Below are positions 25,554 to 36,632 of a stretch of DNA of 64,000 nt, one piece after another. The stretch covers positions 222,121 to 286,120 of the forward strand of contig NZ_RXLQ01000001.1 in assembly GCF_003953935.1 (NCBI RefSeq). The letters are read 5' to 3'. The stretch is from Massilia atriviolacea. GTDB taxonomy: Bacteria; Pseudomonadota; Gammaproteobacteria; Burkholderiales; Burkholderiaceae_D. The translations under genes and the position numbers were made by a program. The notes under the pieces were generated by a model that saw only the letters and a program-made list of their open reading frames with translations, did not search any database and was not told the DNA's origin. Each line of letters starts with the position of its first letter. Positions within the stretch are counted from its first letter, which is position 1.

Positions 25554-26765
25554 TCAGGGGCCGGCCTTGCCTGCCGCTTGTTTGAGCCGCACCCGGCGCG
25601 CAAAGTGCAGCGCCACCGCCAGTAATCCCGCCGCGCCGCCGACCAGCAGCGCCGCCGTTCCCACGCAGGCCAGCAGCAGTCCCGCCACGCCCACGCCCAT
25701 CGCCTGGCCCATGAAAAAGCAGGAGGCGAAGGCCGATACCGCCGCCCCGCGCCGCTCGGGCGCCATCTGGGTGGCGTTGGTCTGCAAGGTGTTGTGCAGC
25801 ATGTAAAAGCCCAGGCCGGCGCAAAAGCTGGCCGGCATCGCCAGCCACCACAGCGGCGCCAGCCCGACCGCGGCCAGCGACAGGGCCAGCACGATGCCGC
25901 CCCAGCGCGCCAGGCCGGCTTCCCCCAGGCGCGCCAGCATCGCCTTCGAGCCCATGGCAAAGGCAAAGCCGCCGAAACCGAACAGCATGATCACGGCGCC
26001 GGCGCGCGCCAGCGACATGCCGTGCTGGTGGTGCAGGTGGCTGGCGATGAAGGCAAACGGGCCGTACAGCAAACCGCCTTCCAGGAAGGCGGTCAGCAAG
26101 ACCAGCCGGGCCCAGGGCAGGGCGGCGATGTGGCCGAACTCGGCCAGCATGTGGCGCGCGGCGCTGCCGGCGATCGGGCGCACGCTTGTCGCATGCGGCG
26201 GCAGGCGCCGGTTCAAGGCCAGCAATCCCAGCCCGACCAGCAGGAAAATCGCCGCCACCAGCAGGAAGGGCAGGCGCCACTGGTGCGCGTCGGCCGCGAA
26301 GCCGCCCACCAGCACGCCGGCCGACACGCCCAGGATCTGGCCGATCAGGAAACGCGCCAGCACCGGCTGCCGGTGTTCGTAGTCGATCACGTCGCCGATC
26401 CAGGCCATCGACAGGGGAATGATGGCGGCGGCCGTGGCTCCGGCCAGCAGGCGCACCGCCAGCAGGACGGGCAGGCTGCCGGCGGCGGCGCACAGCAGGG
26501 CGGTGGCGGAACTGGCCAGCGCCGCCAGCGCGATCACCAGGTATTTACCGTAGCGGTCGCCCAGCGGACCGAAACCGAGCTGCGCGACGCCATACGCGAT
26601 CGAGAACACCGTGATCGCCAGCGAGGCCTCGCCCAGCGCCACCCCGAACTCGGTCGACAGCAGCGGCAGCAGCGGATCGGCGGCGCGCATCGAGATGCCG
26701 CTGCCGAAGGCGGCCAGGGACAGCAGCGGCACGGCGCTGGCGGGGAGGGGGGAAGCGGGGGGCAT
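25554..26765 (-). CDS. MFS transporter
   Basis: A 403-residue major facilitator with about twelve hydrophobic helices. The loop 2-3 signature FGPLGDRYGK and the RLLAGATAAAIIPLSMAWI helix place it with drug/sugar efflux-type MFS proteins (YnfM/DHA-like). The C-terminal half contains FYMLHNTLQTNATQMAPERRG, a pattern seen in efflux carriers of this type. Probably a proton-driven exporter in the inner membrane; substrate unknown. It is divergent from the GFA gene, sharing a 130-nt intergenic region. Confidence 0.88.
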   Translation of the reverse strand: MPPASPLPASAVPLLSLAAFGSGISMRAADPLLPLLSTEFGVALGEASLAITVFSIAYGVAQLGFGPLGDRYGKYLVIALAALASSATALLCAAAGSLPVLLAVRLLAGATAAAIIPLSMAWIGDVIDYEHRQPVLARFLIGQILGVSAGVLVGGFAADAHQWRLPFLLVAAIFLLVGLGLLALNRRLPPHATSVRPIAGSAARHMLAEFGHIAALPWARLVLLTAFLEGGLLYGPFAFIASHLHHQHGMSLARAGAVIMLFGFGGFAFAMGSKAMLARLGEAGLARWGGIVLALSLAAVGLAPLWWLAMPASFCAGLGFYMLHNTLQTNATQMAPERRGAAVSAFASCFFMGQAMGVGVAGLLLACVGTAALLVGGAAGLLAVALHFARRVRLKQAAGKAGP

Positions 26766-26895
26766 CGGCGTGCTCGATCTGTTTCAAAAGTGCAATTATC
26801 CGCGCAATCGGCCCGCTTTGCCGGCGCCGTGCGCCACGCTGCGCCAACGCATGGCAGACTGGCGATCGAGGCCGATTGACTGCGGGGAGAAGAGC

Positions 26896-27300
26896 ATGAG
26901 CTTGCTGGGAGGATGTTGCTGCGGCGCGGTGCGCTACGAAACCTCGGACCAGGTGTTCCACCGGACGATCTGCCACTGCCCGACCTGCCGCCGCAGTTGC
27001 GCGGCGCCGCACGTGGCCTGGTTCAGCGTGGCGCGCGCCGACTATCGCATCACCGCCGGCAGGCCCGCGCAATGGCAGTCGAGTAGAGGCGTGACGCGCA
27101 GCTTTTGCGGCGCCTGCGGCACCCAGCTGAGCTACGCCCGCAGCGATTGTCCGGACGAGATCGACGTCACCACCTGCAGCCTGGACGATCCGGAGCCGCT
27201 GGCCCCGCACGACCATACCTTCGACGGGTATCGCCTGAGCTGGGACCGCGGCGACGACGGCACCCCGCATTACCCGGGCCCGCGCCCTCAGAACGAGTAG
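26896..27300 (+). CDS. GFA family zinc protein (glutathione-dependent formaldehyde-activating-like)
   Basis: A 134-residue protein with the GFA-family metal cysteines: GGCCCGAVRY, CHCPTCRRS and the later FCGACGTQL. The fold binds structural and catalytic zinc, and some members add glutathione to formaldehyde; most homologues have no proven activity. ATG 26896 has GGGGAGAAGAG upstream; the longer frame from 26611 is antisense to the MFS gene. The last 13 nt overlap the end of the convergent DUF481 gene. Confidence 0.88.
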   Translation: MSLLGGCCCGAVRYETSDQVFHRTICHCPTCRRSCAAPHVAWFSVARADYRITAGRPAQWQSSRGVTRSFCGACGTQLSYARSDCPDEIDVTTCSLDDPEPLAPHDHTFDGYRLSWDRGDDGTPHYPGPRPQNE

Positions 27301-28025
27301 ACCAGGGTCAGCGAGGTCTGGGTATCGGTGTTCTTCTTGTCGGCGGGCACGTTGGTGTCGTTGCGGGCGCTGAAGGCCGCCTTCATCTGCATGGTGCCGT
27401 TGATCTTGGTGCTCAGGGACGATTCGGCAATCGAATGGATATTCGAGGTGCCGCGTTCGACGCTGACGATCTGCGAGAACTGTGCGCTCGGGCTCACCTG
27501 CCAGCGCATGGCCGCCGCGCCGCGCACGGTAAAGCCGCTTTCCGGTTCGCCGGTGGCGCGCTCGCCGCTGAAATAACCGGGGCCGATTTCGACGTCGACA
27601 GTGGCCGCCGGCGAGCTGTACCAGCGAGTGCTGCGTCCGACCGCCATGGTGGTGTAGGTGGTGTAGGCGCCGAATTTGTCGCCCACGTGGGCGGCCAGCA
27701 CGAACAGCTTTTCATTGTCCTTGACCAGCTTGTAGGCCGCCTTGGCCGAGAGCGAATAGCGTTCGGCCGAGCGCTGCGAGCTGCGCTTGCCCTCGTCGTC
27801 GTTGACTTCGTCTTCCTTGAAGTGGCCGGCCACGACGTACTGGTTGCTCCAGTCGTCGAGCTCCTGGCGGGCGTCGATCTTGCCCGACACCGAGGTGCCG
27901 GCGGTGTTGCCGGAGGTGCTGATGGCGCCCAGTTCGGCGGAGGTGTGCCAGCTGTCGTCGCTGCGGTCGGCGGCAAGGGCCGGGGCGCAGGCCACAGCCA
28001 TGGCGATGAGCGGTAGAAATTTCAT
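27288..28025 (-). CDS. DUF481 (YdiY-like) outer-membrane beta-barrel protein
   Basis: A 245-residue secreted protein. Residues 1-19 are a signal peptide (cleavage after ALA), followed by alternating amphipathic strands typical of DUF481 and ending in aromatic Phe (LVYSF), as expected for outer-membrane insertion. SAELGAISTSGNTAGTSVSG near the N-terminus is the family hallmark. Function unknown; YdiY in E. coli is acid-inducible. The convergent overlap with the GFA gene is 13 nt. Confidence 0.85.
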   Translation of the reverse strand: MKFLPLIAMAVACAPALAADRSDDSWHTSAELGAISTSGNTAGTSVSGKIDARQELDDWSNQYVVAGHFKEDEVNDDEGKRSSQRSAERYSLSAKAAYKLVKDNEKLFVLAAHVGDKFGAYTTYTTMAVGRSTRWYSSPAATVDVEIGPGYFSGERATGEPESGFTVRGAAAMRWQVSPSAQFSQIVSVERGTSNIHSIAESSLSTKINGTMQMKAAFSARNDTNVPADKKNTDTQTSLTLVYSF

Positions 28026-28169
28026 GTGCGGCTTGATGCGGGTGAAAGATTGTTCGCATTGTAACCGAGCTCGGCTTTGTCCGCCCGCCGCAGCGGATTC
28101 GCTGGGTGGCGGCGGAGTTGTGCTTTAGAATGGGAAGTTTCCCTGCGTTCCAGACCGAGCCCCGCCACC

Positions 28170-31100
28170 ATGTCCGAGCACCACTTCACGCCGATCGGTC
28201 CCGATGATGTCAGCTGGCTCTCCGGCGGCGGCGAGATGGGGGCCCTGATCCGCACCATCGACTGGTCGCGCACGCCGCTCGGCCCCCTCGAGCGCTGGCC
28301 GCAAAGCCTGCGCACCTCGGTCAGCCTGTGCCTGTCGTCGACCTTTCCGATCCTGGTGGCATGGGGGCCGGAATATATCCAGATCTACAACGACGCCTAC
28401 CGGCCGATCTGCGGCGGCAAGCATCCGGCCTCGATGGGCGAGCCGTTCAAGGTGTGCTGGGCCACGGCGCTGCCGGTGGTGGGCGACAAGTTCGAGCGCG
28501 CCCAGCAGGGCGAGGGCGCCTACATCAAGGACCAGCGCATGTTCCTCGACCGCGACGGCTACCTGGAAGAAGCCTTCATGACCTTCTCGTTTTCGCCGAT
28601 CCGCGACGAGTCGGGCCAGGTCGGCGGCATCTTTCACCCGATCACGGAAACCACGGTCCAGGTGCTCAACGCGCGCCGCACCCAGAGCCTGCGCAAGCTG
28701 GGCGCCGCCATCGACAGCGCCCGCACCATCGACGAGATCGGGCGCCAGCTGGCCGTGCCGGACCCGGAACTGCCGCTCGACGTGCCGTTTCTGCTGTTTT
28801 ACCAGTGCGATGCCGGCAGCGGCGCGCTGCACCTGCGCGGCAGCGCCGGCATCGCCCCGGGCAGCGCGCTGGCGCCATCCGTGTGCGCGCCGGACGACGC
28901 CTGCTGGCCGTTTGCCGCCAGCGCCGCCAGCGGCGAGCCGCAGCGCGTCGATGGCCTGGCGGCCCGCTTCGGCGCGCTTGCCTGCGGTCCGTACGAACAG
29001 GCGCCGGCATCGGCCATGGTATTGCCGCTGACCCTGCCGGGCCAGCAGCAGCCCTTCGGCTTCGTGGTGGCCGGCGTGAGCGCCTGCCGCGCGCTCGATG
29101 CCGAGTACCGCAATTTCTACGCCTTGCTCAATGCCGCCTTCAACGCCGCCATCGGCAACGTCACCGCCTACGAGCGCGAGCAGGGCCGGATCGCGGAGCT
29201 GGCGCGCATCGACCGCGCCAAGACGGCCTTCTTTTCGAATGTGTCGCACGAATTGCGCACCCCGCTGACGCTGATCCTGGGCCCGCTCGACGACGCGCTG
29301 GCCTCGGACGGCCTGGCGCCGGCCCAGCGGCGCCATCTCGAAACCACCCAGCGCAACGCCCTGCGGCTGCTGAAACTGGTCAACTCGCTGCTGGATTTTT
29401 CCCGCATCGAGGCCGGCCGCGTGCAGGCCAGCTACCTGGCGCTGGACCTGGCGCGCCTGACCACCGATATCGCCAGCGTGTTCGAAGCGGCGATGGCAAA
29501 AGGCGGGCTGGCCTACACGCTCGACGTGCAGGCGCTGTCGCAGCCGGCCTGGGTGGACCGCGACATGTGGGAAAAGATCGTCCTCAACCTGCTGTCGAAC
29601 GCCTTCAAGTACACCCTGGCGGGCGGCGTGGCGCTCAGCTTGCGCGAGCGCGGCGGGATGGCCATCCTGTCGGTGCGCGACAGCGGCATCGGCATTGCCG
29701 AAGCGGAGCTGGGGCGCGTGTTCGAGCGCTTCCACCGCATCGAGGGCGCCGCCGGGCGCAGCATGGAAGGCAGCGGCATCGGCCTGGCGCTGATCCAGGA
29801 ACTGGCGCGCCTGCACGGCGGCACCATCACGGCCCATAGCGTGGAGGGCGAAGGCAGCGAGTTCGTCGTCGCCATTCCGCTCGGCCACGCCCATCTGCCG
29901 GCCGAGCGCATCGGCGCCGCGCCGCCGGCCACGCCGCGCGCGGGCGCGGCCTTCGTCGAGGAAGCGCTGCGCTGGCTGCCCGACGCCGACAGCGGCGCGC
30001 CGGCCCCGGCGCCGCGCCCGGCCGCCTCGCCCTTGCAGGCGGAAGCGGCGCGGCCGCGCATCCTGATCGCCGACGACAACAGCGACATGCGCGCCTACCT
30101 GGCCTCGCTGCTGGCGCCGTACGCGGAAGTGGCGCTGTGCGGCGACGGCGAAGCCGCCTTTGCGCAGCTGCTGGCCGATCCGCCCGACGTGCTGCTGAGC
30201 GACGTGATGATGCCGCGGCTGGACGGCTTCGGCCTGATCGCGCGCATCCGCGCCACCGGGGCGCTGCGCCAGCTGCCGGTGATTTTGCTGTCGGCGCGCG
30301 CCGGCGAGGAGGCCAAGGTGGAAGGCTTGCAGGCCGGCGCCGACGATTACCTGGTCAAGCCGTTTTCCACCAGCGAATTGCTGGCGCGCGTGCGGCGCCA
30401 GGTGCTGCTGGCCCGCCAGCGCCAGCAGCAGGAGCGCGAATCGGCCACCCGCAATGCCTACGTGCGTTCGCTGATCGACGCCTCGCCCGCCACCCTGTGG
30501 ACCACCGACGCCGACGGCCAGTGCACCTATTTGAGCCAGCGCTGGTACGAGCTGACCGGCCGCACCCCGGCCCAGGACCTGGGCGTGGGCTGGCTGGAGA
30601 ACCTGCATCCGGACGATCTGCAGCGCTGCAGGGAGGTGTTCCTGCGCGCGAATGCGACGATGACCCCGTTTTCGATGGACTACCGGCTGCGCCGGCATGA
30701 CGGCCAATACCGCTGGGCGGTCGACGCCGGCATGCCGCGCGTGGACGAGGCGGGCGCGCCGGCCGGCTTCGTCGGCACGGTGATCGACATCCACGACCGC
30801 ATGCTGTTGCAGGATGAACAGCGGCGCCTGGCCGGCGAACTGACCGAGAAGAACCGCTTGCAGAGCGAGTTCCTGTTTACCCTGGCGCACGAGCTGCGCA
30901 ACCCGCTGGCGCCGATCCGCGCCGGACTGGACCTGATGGCCACCCTGCCGGCCGAAGCGGCGGCCGCCAGGATCCAGGCGGTGATGCGGCGCCAGGTCGA
31001 GCACATGGTGCACCTGGTGGACGACCTGCTGGACATGGCGCGCCTGACCGAAGGCAAGGTCGCGCTGCGGCTTGCCAGGGTGGCGCTGGCGGACGTGATG

Positions 31101-31991
31101 AACGACGCGATCGACATGAGCATGCCGCTGATCGAGGCCGCCCGGCATACCCTGAGCCTGCATCTGCCGCAGCCGCCGGTGACGCTGTGCATCGACCGCC
31201 ACCGCATCGCCCAGGTGCTGAGCAACCTGGTCAACAACGCGGCCAAGTACACGCCGCCGCAGGGGCGCATCGAGGTCGCCGCGCGCCGCGAGAACGGCGA
31301 ACTGGCGATCAGCGTGAGCGACAACGGGATCGGCATCGCCGCCGAGCTGCTGCCGACGGTGTTCGACATGTACGCCCAGTCGCCGGCCGGCGAAGGCATG
31401 GCGCAGGGCGGGATCGGGGTGGGCCTGAACCTGGTGCGGCGCCTGGTGCAGCTGCACGACGGCCGGGTGAGCGCGCACAGCGCCGGCGTGGACCAGGGCA
31501 CGTGCTTTACGGTATGGCTGCCTTTGCGCGATGAGGAGCAGGACGATAAGGAGCGGCACGATGAGGAGCAGAAAGCGGCGCCGGCTGCGCTGGTGGCGGA
31601 GCCGGCCGCCGCGCAGGGGGCGCTGCGCATCCTGGTGGTGGACGACAATGTCGACGCCGCCAGCATCCTGGCGACCCTGCTCGAATTCGGCGGCCACCAG
31701 GTCACGGTGGCGCACAGCGGGGCCGCCGCGCTCGATCTGGCCGCGCTTGCGCCGCCGCAGGTGGTGTTCCTCGATATCGGCCTGCCCGACATGAGCGGCT
31801 ACGCCGCCGCGCCGCTGCTGCGCAGAATCGATGGCATGGCGCAGGCCAGGCTGATCGCACTGACCGGCTGGGGCGCGCAGGCCGACAAGCAGCGCGCCAG
31901 CGCGGCCGGCTTCGATGTCCACCTGACCAAGCCTGCCGATTTCTCCCAGGTCCAGTCCTTGCTGGAGACAATCGCCGCGCAGCTGCGCTGA
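28170..31991 (+). CDS. Double hybrid sensor histidine kinase (PAS-GAF-HisKA-HATPase-REC-PAS-HisKA-HATPase-REC)
   Basis: A 1273-residue soluble hybrid kinase with two complete kinase cores. Order: an N-terminal PAS-like domain (from PLGPLERWPQSL), a GAF-like domain, HisKA with His360 (SHELRTP), HATPase (NAFKYTLAGGV, DSGIGI), receiver 1 with phospho-acceptor Asp678 (SDVMMP), a PAS domain (about 770-890), HisKA 2 with His907 (AHELRNP), HATPase 2 (NNAAKYTPP, DNGIGI) and receiver 2 with Asp1202 (LDIGLP). All phosphotransfer residues are present. A Glu/Asp/Lys-rich linker precedes the last receiver. The signal and output partner are unknown; no DNA-binding regulator adjoins it. A start at 28170 removes an unconserved upstream stretch. 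Confidence 0.92.
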   Translation: MSEHHFTPIGPDDVSWLSGGGEMGALIRTIDWSRTPLGPLERWPQSLRTSVSLCLSSTFPILVAWGPEYIQIYNDAYRPICGGKHPASMGEPFKVCWATALPVVGDKFERAQQGEGAYIKDQRMFLDRDGYLEEAFMTFSFSPIRDESGQVGGIFHPITETTVQVLNARRTQSLRKLGAAIDSARTIDEIGRQLAVPDPELPLDVPFLLFYQCDAGSGALHLRGSAGIAPGSALAPSVCAPDDACWPFAASAASGEPQRVDGLAARFGALACGPYEQAPASAMVLPLTLPGQQQPFGFVVAGVSACRALDAEYRNFYALLNAAFNAAIGNVTAYEREQGRIAELARIDRAKTAFFSNVSHELRTPLTLILGPLDDALASDGLAPAQRRHLETTQRNALRLLKLVNSLLDFSRIEAGRVQASYLALDLARLTTDIASVFEAAMAKGGLAYTLDVQALSQPAWVDRDMWEKIVLNLLSNAFKYTLAGGVALSLRERGGMAILSVRDSGIGIAEAELGRVFERFHRIEGAAGRSMEGSGIGLALIQELARLHGGTITAHSVEGEGSEFVVAIPLGHAHLPAERIGAAPPATPRAGAAFVEEALRWLPDADSGAPAPAPRPAASPLQAEAARPRILIADDNSDMRAYLASLLAPYAEVALCGDGEAAFAQLLADPPDVLLSDVMMPRLDGFGLIARIRATGALRQLPVILLSARAGEEAKVEGLQAGADDYLVKPFSTSELLARVRRQVLLARQRQQQERESATRNAYVRSLIDASPATLWTTDADGQCTYLSQRWYELTGRTPAQDLGVGWLENLHPDDLQRCREVFLRANATMTPFSMDYRLRRHDGQYRWAVDAGMPRVDEAGAPAGFVGTVIDIHDRMLLQDEQRRLAGELTEKNRLQSEFLFTLAHELRNPLAPIRAGLDLMATLPAEAAAARIQAVMRRQVEHMVHLVDDLLDMARLTEGKVALRLARVALADVMNDAIDMSMPLIEAARHTLSLHLPQPPVTLCIDRHRIAQVLSNLVNNAAKYTPPQGRIEVAARRENGELAISVSDNGIGIAAELLPTVFDMYAQSPAGEGMAQGGIGVGLNLVRRLVQLHDGRVSAHSAGVDQGTCFTVWLPLRDEEQDDKERHDEEQKAAPAALVAEPAAAQGALRILVVDDNVDAASILATLLEFGGHQVTVAHSGAAALDLAALAPPQVVFLDIGLPDMSGYAAAPLLRRIDGMAQARLIALTGWGAQADKQRASAAGFDVHLTKPADFSQVQSLLETIAAQLR

Positions 31992-31994
31992 GCG

Positions 31995-32444
31995 CTATTG
32001 CAATGCGGCCAGGCGCTGCGAGCGCGCCGCCTGGGCCGCGCTGTCCTGCAACATCAGATTGTGGCGGGCCGCCTTGAGCGTGGCCACGTCGCGCGAGAGG
32101 CCGCCGCCGGCATGCTTGCGTACGCCCGGAAAGTCGCGCTTGGGCCACACCGCCGCCGTGTAATGGCGCTCGACCGTGGGCGCGCTGGCCCCGGCCGGCG
32201 TGTCCGACGATTCGCCGGCGATCGCGGCCATCTCGTTCTCATCGCCGGATTCTTCCGGCGCCGCCGGACCGGTGCCGCCGGCCACCACCGCCACGGTCTG
32301 GTCCGCCGCCGGGCAGCGCGCATCGGTCAAGGTGACCTTGCCGTCGCTGTCGATGCATTTGACGATGTCCGGGTCGGCGAAGACGGTGCTGGACAACATC
32401 AGGCCGGCGAAGAACATGCTGCGGGTAAGGGCTCGGTGAATCAT
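31995..32444 (-). CDS. Small exported DUF4124-like protein
   Basis: A 149-residue protein with a signal peptide (residues 1-23, cleaved after VFA). The mature N-terminus DIVKCIDSDGKVTLTDARC resembles DUF4124 domains, where two cysteines bracket a short beta hairpin. The rest is low-complexity Ala/Glu-rich, then a helical tail ending RSQRLAALQ. It is convergent with the large kinase, with 3 nt between stops. The ATG at 32444 is used because it begins the signal peptide; the frame extends 17 codons upstream without support. Confidence 0.7.
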   Translation of the reverse strand: MIHRALTRSMFFAGLMLSSTVFADPDIVKCIDSDGKVTLTDARCPAADQTVAVVAGGTGPAAPEESGDENEMAAIAGESSDTPAGASAPTVERHYTAAVWPKRDFPGVRKHAGGGLSRDVATLKAARHNLMLQDSAAQAARSQRLAALQ

Positions 32445-32671
32445 GGTGGTGCTCCTGTTTGCGTATGTGTCCATTCTGCGCAGTTCGTCGACCATGATCT
32501 GTTCGTTACCACACGCTGTTGTTTTTGCATTGAAATTTCGCTCATGGAATTATTATTCTGGCGTAAACGGGCGCGCACGCTTGGCCGGCGCGCCAGGCAC
32601 GCCGATAAGGAAAGTACAATGTTGTAAACAAGCGGTCTCAGCTAATACACTGATTACAGGCGGCAATTGGC

Positions 32672-34921
<2,250 letters not shown>

Positions 34922-34964
34922 ATTTGCTACCATGTCGCCTCATTAGCCACCGACCCGTCTTCCC

Positions 34965-36194
34965 ATGCCCAAAAACAAGCGTCCCGTCCCCCGCAAATCC
35001 GCCGTCCCGCCGCAGGAGGACGACGATGTGCTGGCCCAGCAACTGGCCGACCTGGCGCTGGCCGTCGCCGCCGGCGAGGGCGAGGGCGAGGGCGAGGGCG
35101 AGGGCGACAATGGCGCCGACGCCGCGACCGCCGCGCGCGACCTCGAATTGGCTCGCCTGGTGCGCAACGCCATGCGCAAGAAGAACGACGACGTCCTGTA
35201 CGGCGCCATCGAGCGTGCGCGCTACAGCGACGCGCTGGCCTACCGCCTGCTGCGCGAGCGCATCGAAGAGGCGGCCGGCACGGTGACGCTGCGGCGCGAC
35301 AGCGGCCCGGAAATGGAAATCGACGCCTTCGCGCTGCCGGTCTTCGTCCACAGCACGGGCGGGCTGAAGGAAGCCGACGGCTTCAACGACGGCGAGGCCT
35401 TCGACGCGCTGGTCGCCAGCATCAAGCAGGGCGGCCTGGAAAGCCCCGACGCGACGGTGGTGATGATCAGCCACGCCTACGACCTCGACGAAGTCGACGC
35501 CATCACCTACAGCCACCTGAACGACATGGTGCGCGACGCGGCCGGCTCGATGACCGAGAAAAAACTGGTGGCGCGCCCGGCCCTGGAACGCAGCATGAGC
35601 GGCTGGGCCGCGACCCATTTCGGCCCGGCCGACACGGCGGTCGAACTGCGCTTCCTGCTCGGTTTCGCGATGAAGCGCGTGGACGACCCGTTTTACGCGG
35701 CCCCGGAGGACGACGCCGCGGCCGACGCCTATTTCGAGGCGCGCATGGCGCGTTACCGCGCCTGGACCGTGCAGGCCGGGCCGCTGGTCAAGCGCTGCCT
35801 GGCGCGCGACCCGGCGGCGCTGGAATTGCACTTCCTGTACCAGGACCTGTTCTACGGCGCCAAGGAGCAGGGCGTGGCCGAACTGGCCATGCTGCAGATG
35901 ATCAGCGACGTCAACGCGGCGCTGGAAGAGGGCGGGGTGGCGGCGGCCGAGGTGCGCGCCGTGATCGGCCCGGCCGCCGTGGAAGACGAGGTGGTGATGC
36001 GGGTCAACCTGAGCGATCCGGCCGGCGTCCTGCTGGCCTCGCTGGAAAAACCGCTCGACGTGGCGGCCGACCTGCAGGGTGAGCTCGACGATGTGTGCGA
36101 TGCGCTGGCCGCGCTGGGGATCGTCTCGATGTGGGTGGCGGCGCGCTTCGGCGAGGATGGCCAGCCGCTGGAAGCGACGCTCTACCAGGCCTGA
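34965..36194 (+). CDS. Hypothetical protein with Gly-Glu repeat (possibly DUF2863)
   Basis: A 409-residue soluble protein I cannot place firmly. A basic N-terminus (MPKNKRPVPRKS) is followed by a (GE)5 run (residues 37-46) encoded by five perfect GGCGAG repeats, a helical region, and a mixed alpha/beta body. The overall size and the pattern ALPVFVHSTGGLKEAD...GWAATHFGPADTAVELRFLLG recall DUF2863, a betaproteobacterial family of unknown function; that is a memory-based guess. It lies 43 nt after the hybrid kinase on the same strand. Confidence 0.65.
   Translation: MPKNKRPVPRKSAVPPQEDDDVLAQQLADLALAVAAGEGEGEGEGEGDNGADAATAARDLELARLVRNAMRKKNDDVLYGAIERARYSDALAYRLLRERIEEAAGTVTLRRDSGPEMEIDAFALPVFVHSTGGLKEADGFNDGEAFDALVASIKQGGLESPDATVVMISHAYDLDEVDAITYSHLNDMVRDAAGSMTEKKLVARPALERSMSGWAATHFGPADTAVELRFLLGFAMKRVDDPFYAAPEDDAAADAYFEARMARYRAWTVQAGPLVKRCLARDPAALELHFLYQDLFYGAKEQGVAELAMLQMISDVNAALEEGGVAAAEVRAVIGPAAVEDEVVMRVNLSDPAGVLLASLEKPLDVAADLQGELDDVCDALAALGIVSMWVAARFGEDGQPLEATLYQA
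35073..35102. repeat. Hexanucleotide repeat (GGCGAG)x5 inside a gene
   Basis: Five perfect tandem copies of GGCGAG, followed by a near copy (GGCGAC), encode a Gly-Glu run. Gain or loss of units would change linker length without breaking the frame. Confidence 0.92.
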
Positions 36195-36213
36195 GCCGGC
36201 GCCCGCCGGCCGA

Positions 36214-36570
36214 TCAGTTGCGCCTGGCGTTGGCGAGGAAGGCCCAGGCCACCAGCATCACCACCATCCCGCTCAGGGTCAGGCAGGCGCAGGTGAAGAA
36301 CCAGGCCGGCCACAGGCTGGCCTGCATGGCGCGCTCGAACAGGCAGCCCATGCCGAAGCCGAACAGGGTCAGCACCGACCAGCGCCGCAGGTAGACCGGA
36401 AAGTAGCGGCACATGCGGCGGTTGTGTTGCAGCGCCGCATGGCGTTCGAACGCATTGCGCGCCGCGCCGACGTCGGCGAACAGCCAGTCGAAGAACAGGA
36501 AGCGATACCAGAGCGTGAGGAAGGGCAGTTCGCCGTCGGCGCCTTGCTCGGTGGTGGGCGTATCTGCCAT
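36214..36570 (-). CDS. Small two-helix membrane protein
   Basis: A 118-residue protein of unknown function with two hydrophobic helices (about 64-80 and 86-112, e.g. LTLFGFGMGCLFERAM and WFFTCACLTLSGMVVMLVAW) after an aromatic cytoplasmic segment (TLWYRFLFFDWLFADVGAARNAFERHAAL). ATG 36570 begins MADTPTTEQ; a longer frame to 36636 has no support. It is convergent with the preceding gene; a GC-rich hairpin (36197-36212) lies between the stops. Confidence 0.65.
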   Translation of the reverse strand: MADTPTTEQGADGELPFLTLWYRFLFFDWLFADVGAARNAFERHAALQHNRRMCRYFPVYLRRWSVLTLFGFGMGCLFERAMQASLWPAWFFTCACLTLSGMVVMLVAWAFLANARRN

Positions 36571-36632
36571 GGCGGGACCTTTGGTGGATGATGGACTATA
36601 ACCCCATCCTTGCCGCGGCGGTGCGCGCCAGC

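Noticed and set aside
28125-31922. 1265-residue minus-strand frame opposite the double hybrid kinase
   Set aside because: Antisense shadow typical of GC-rich DNA; no recognisable motifs, whereas the + strand encodes full kinase domains.
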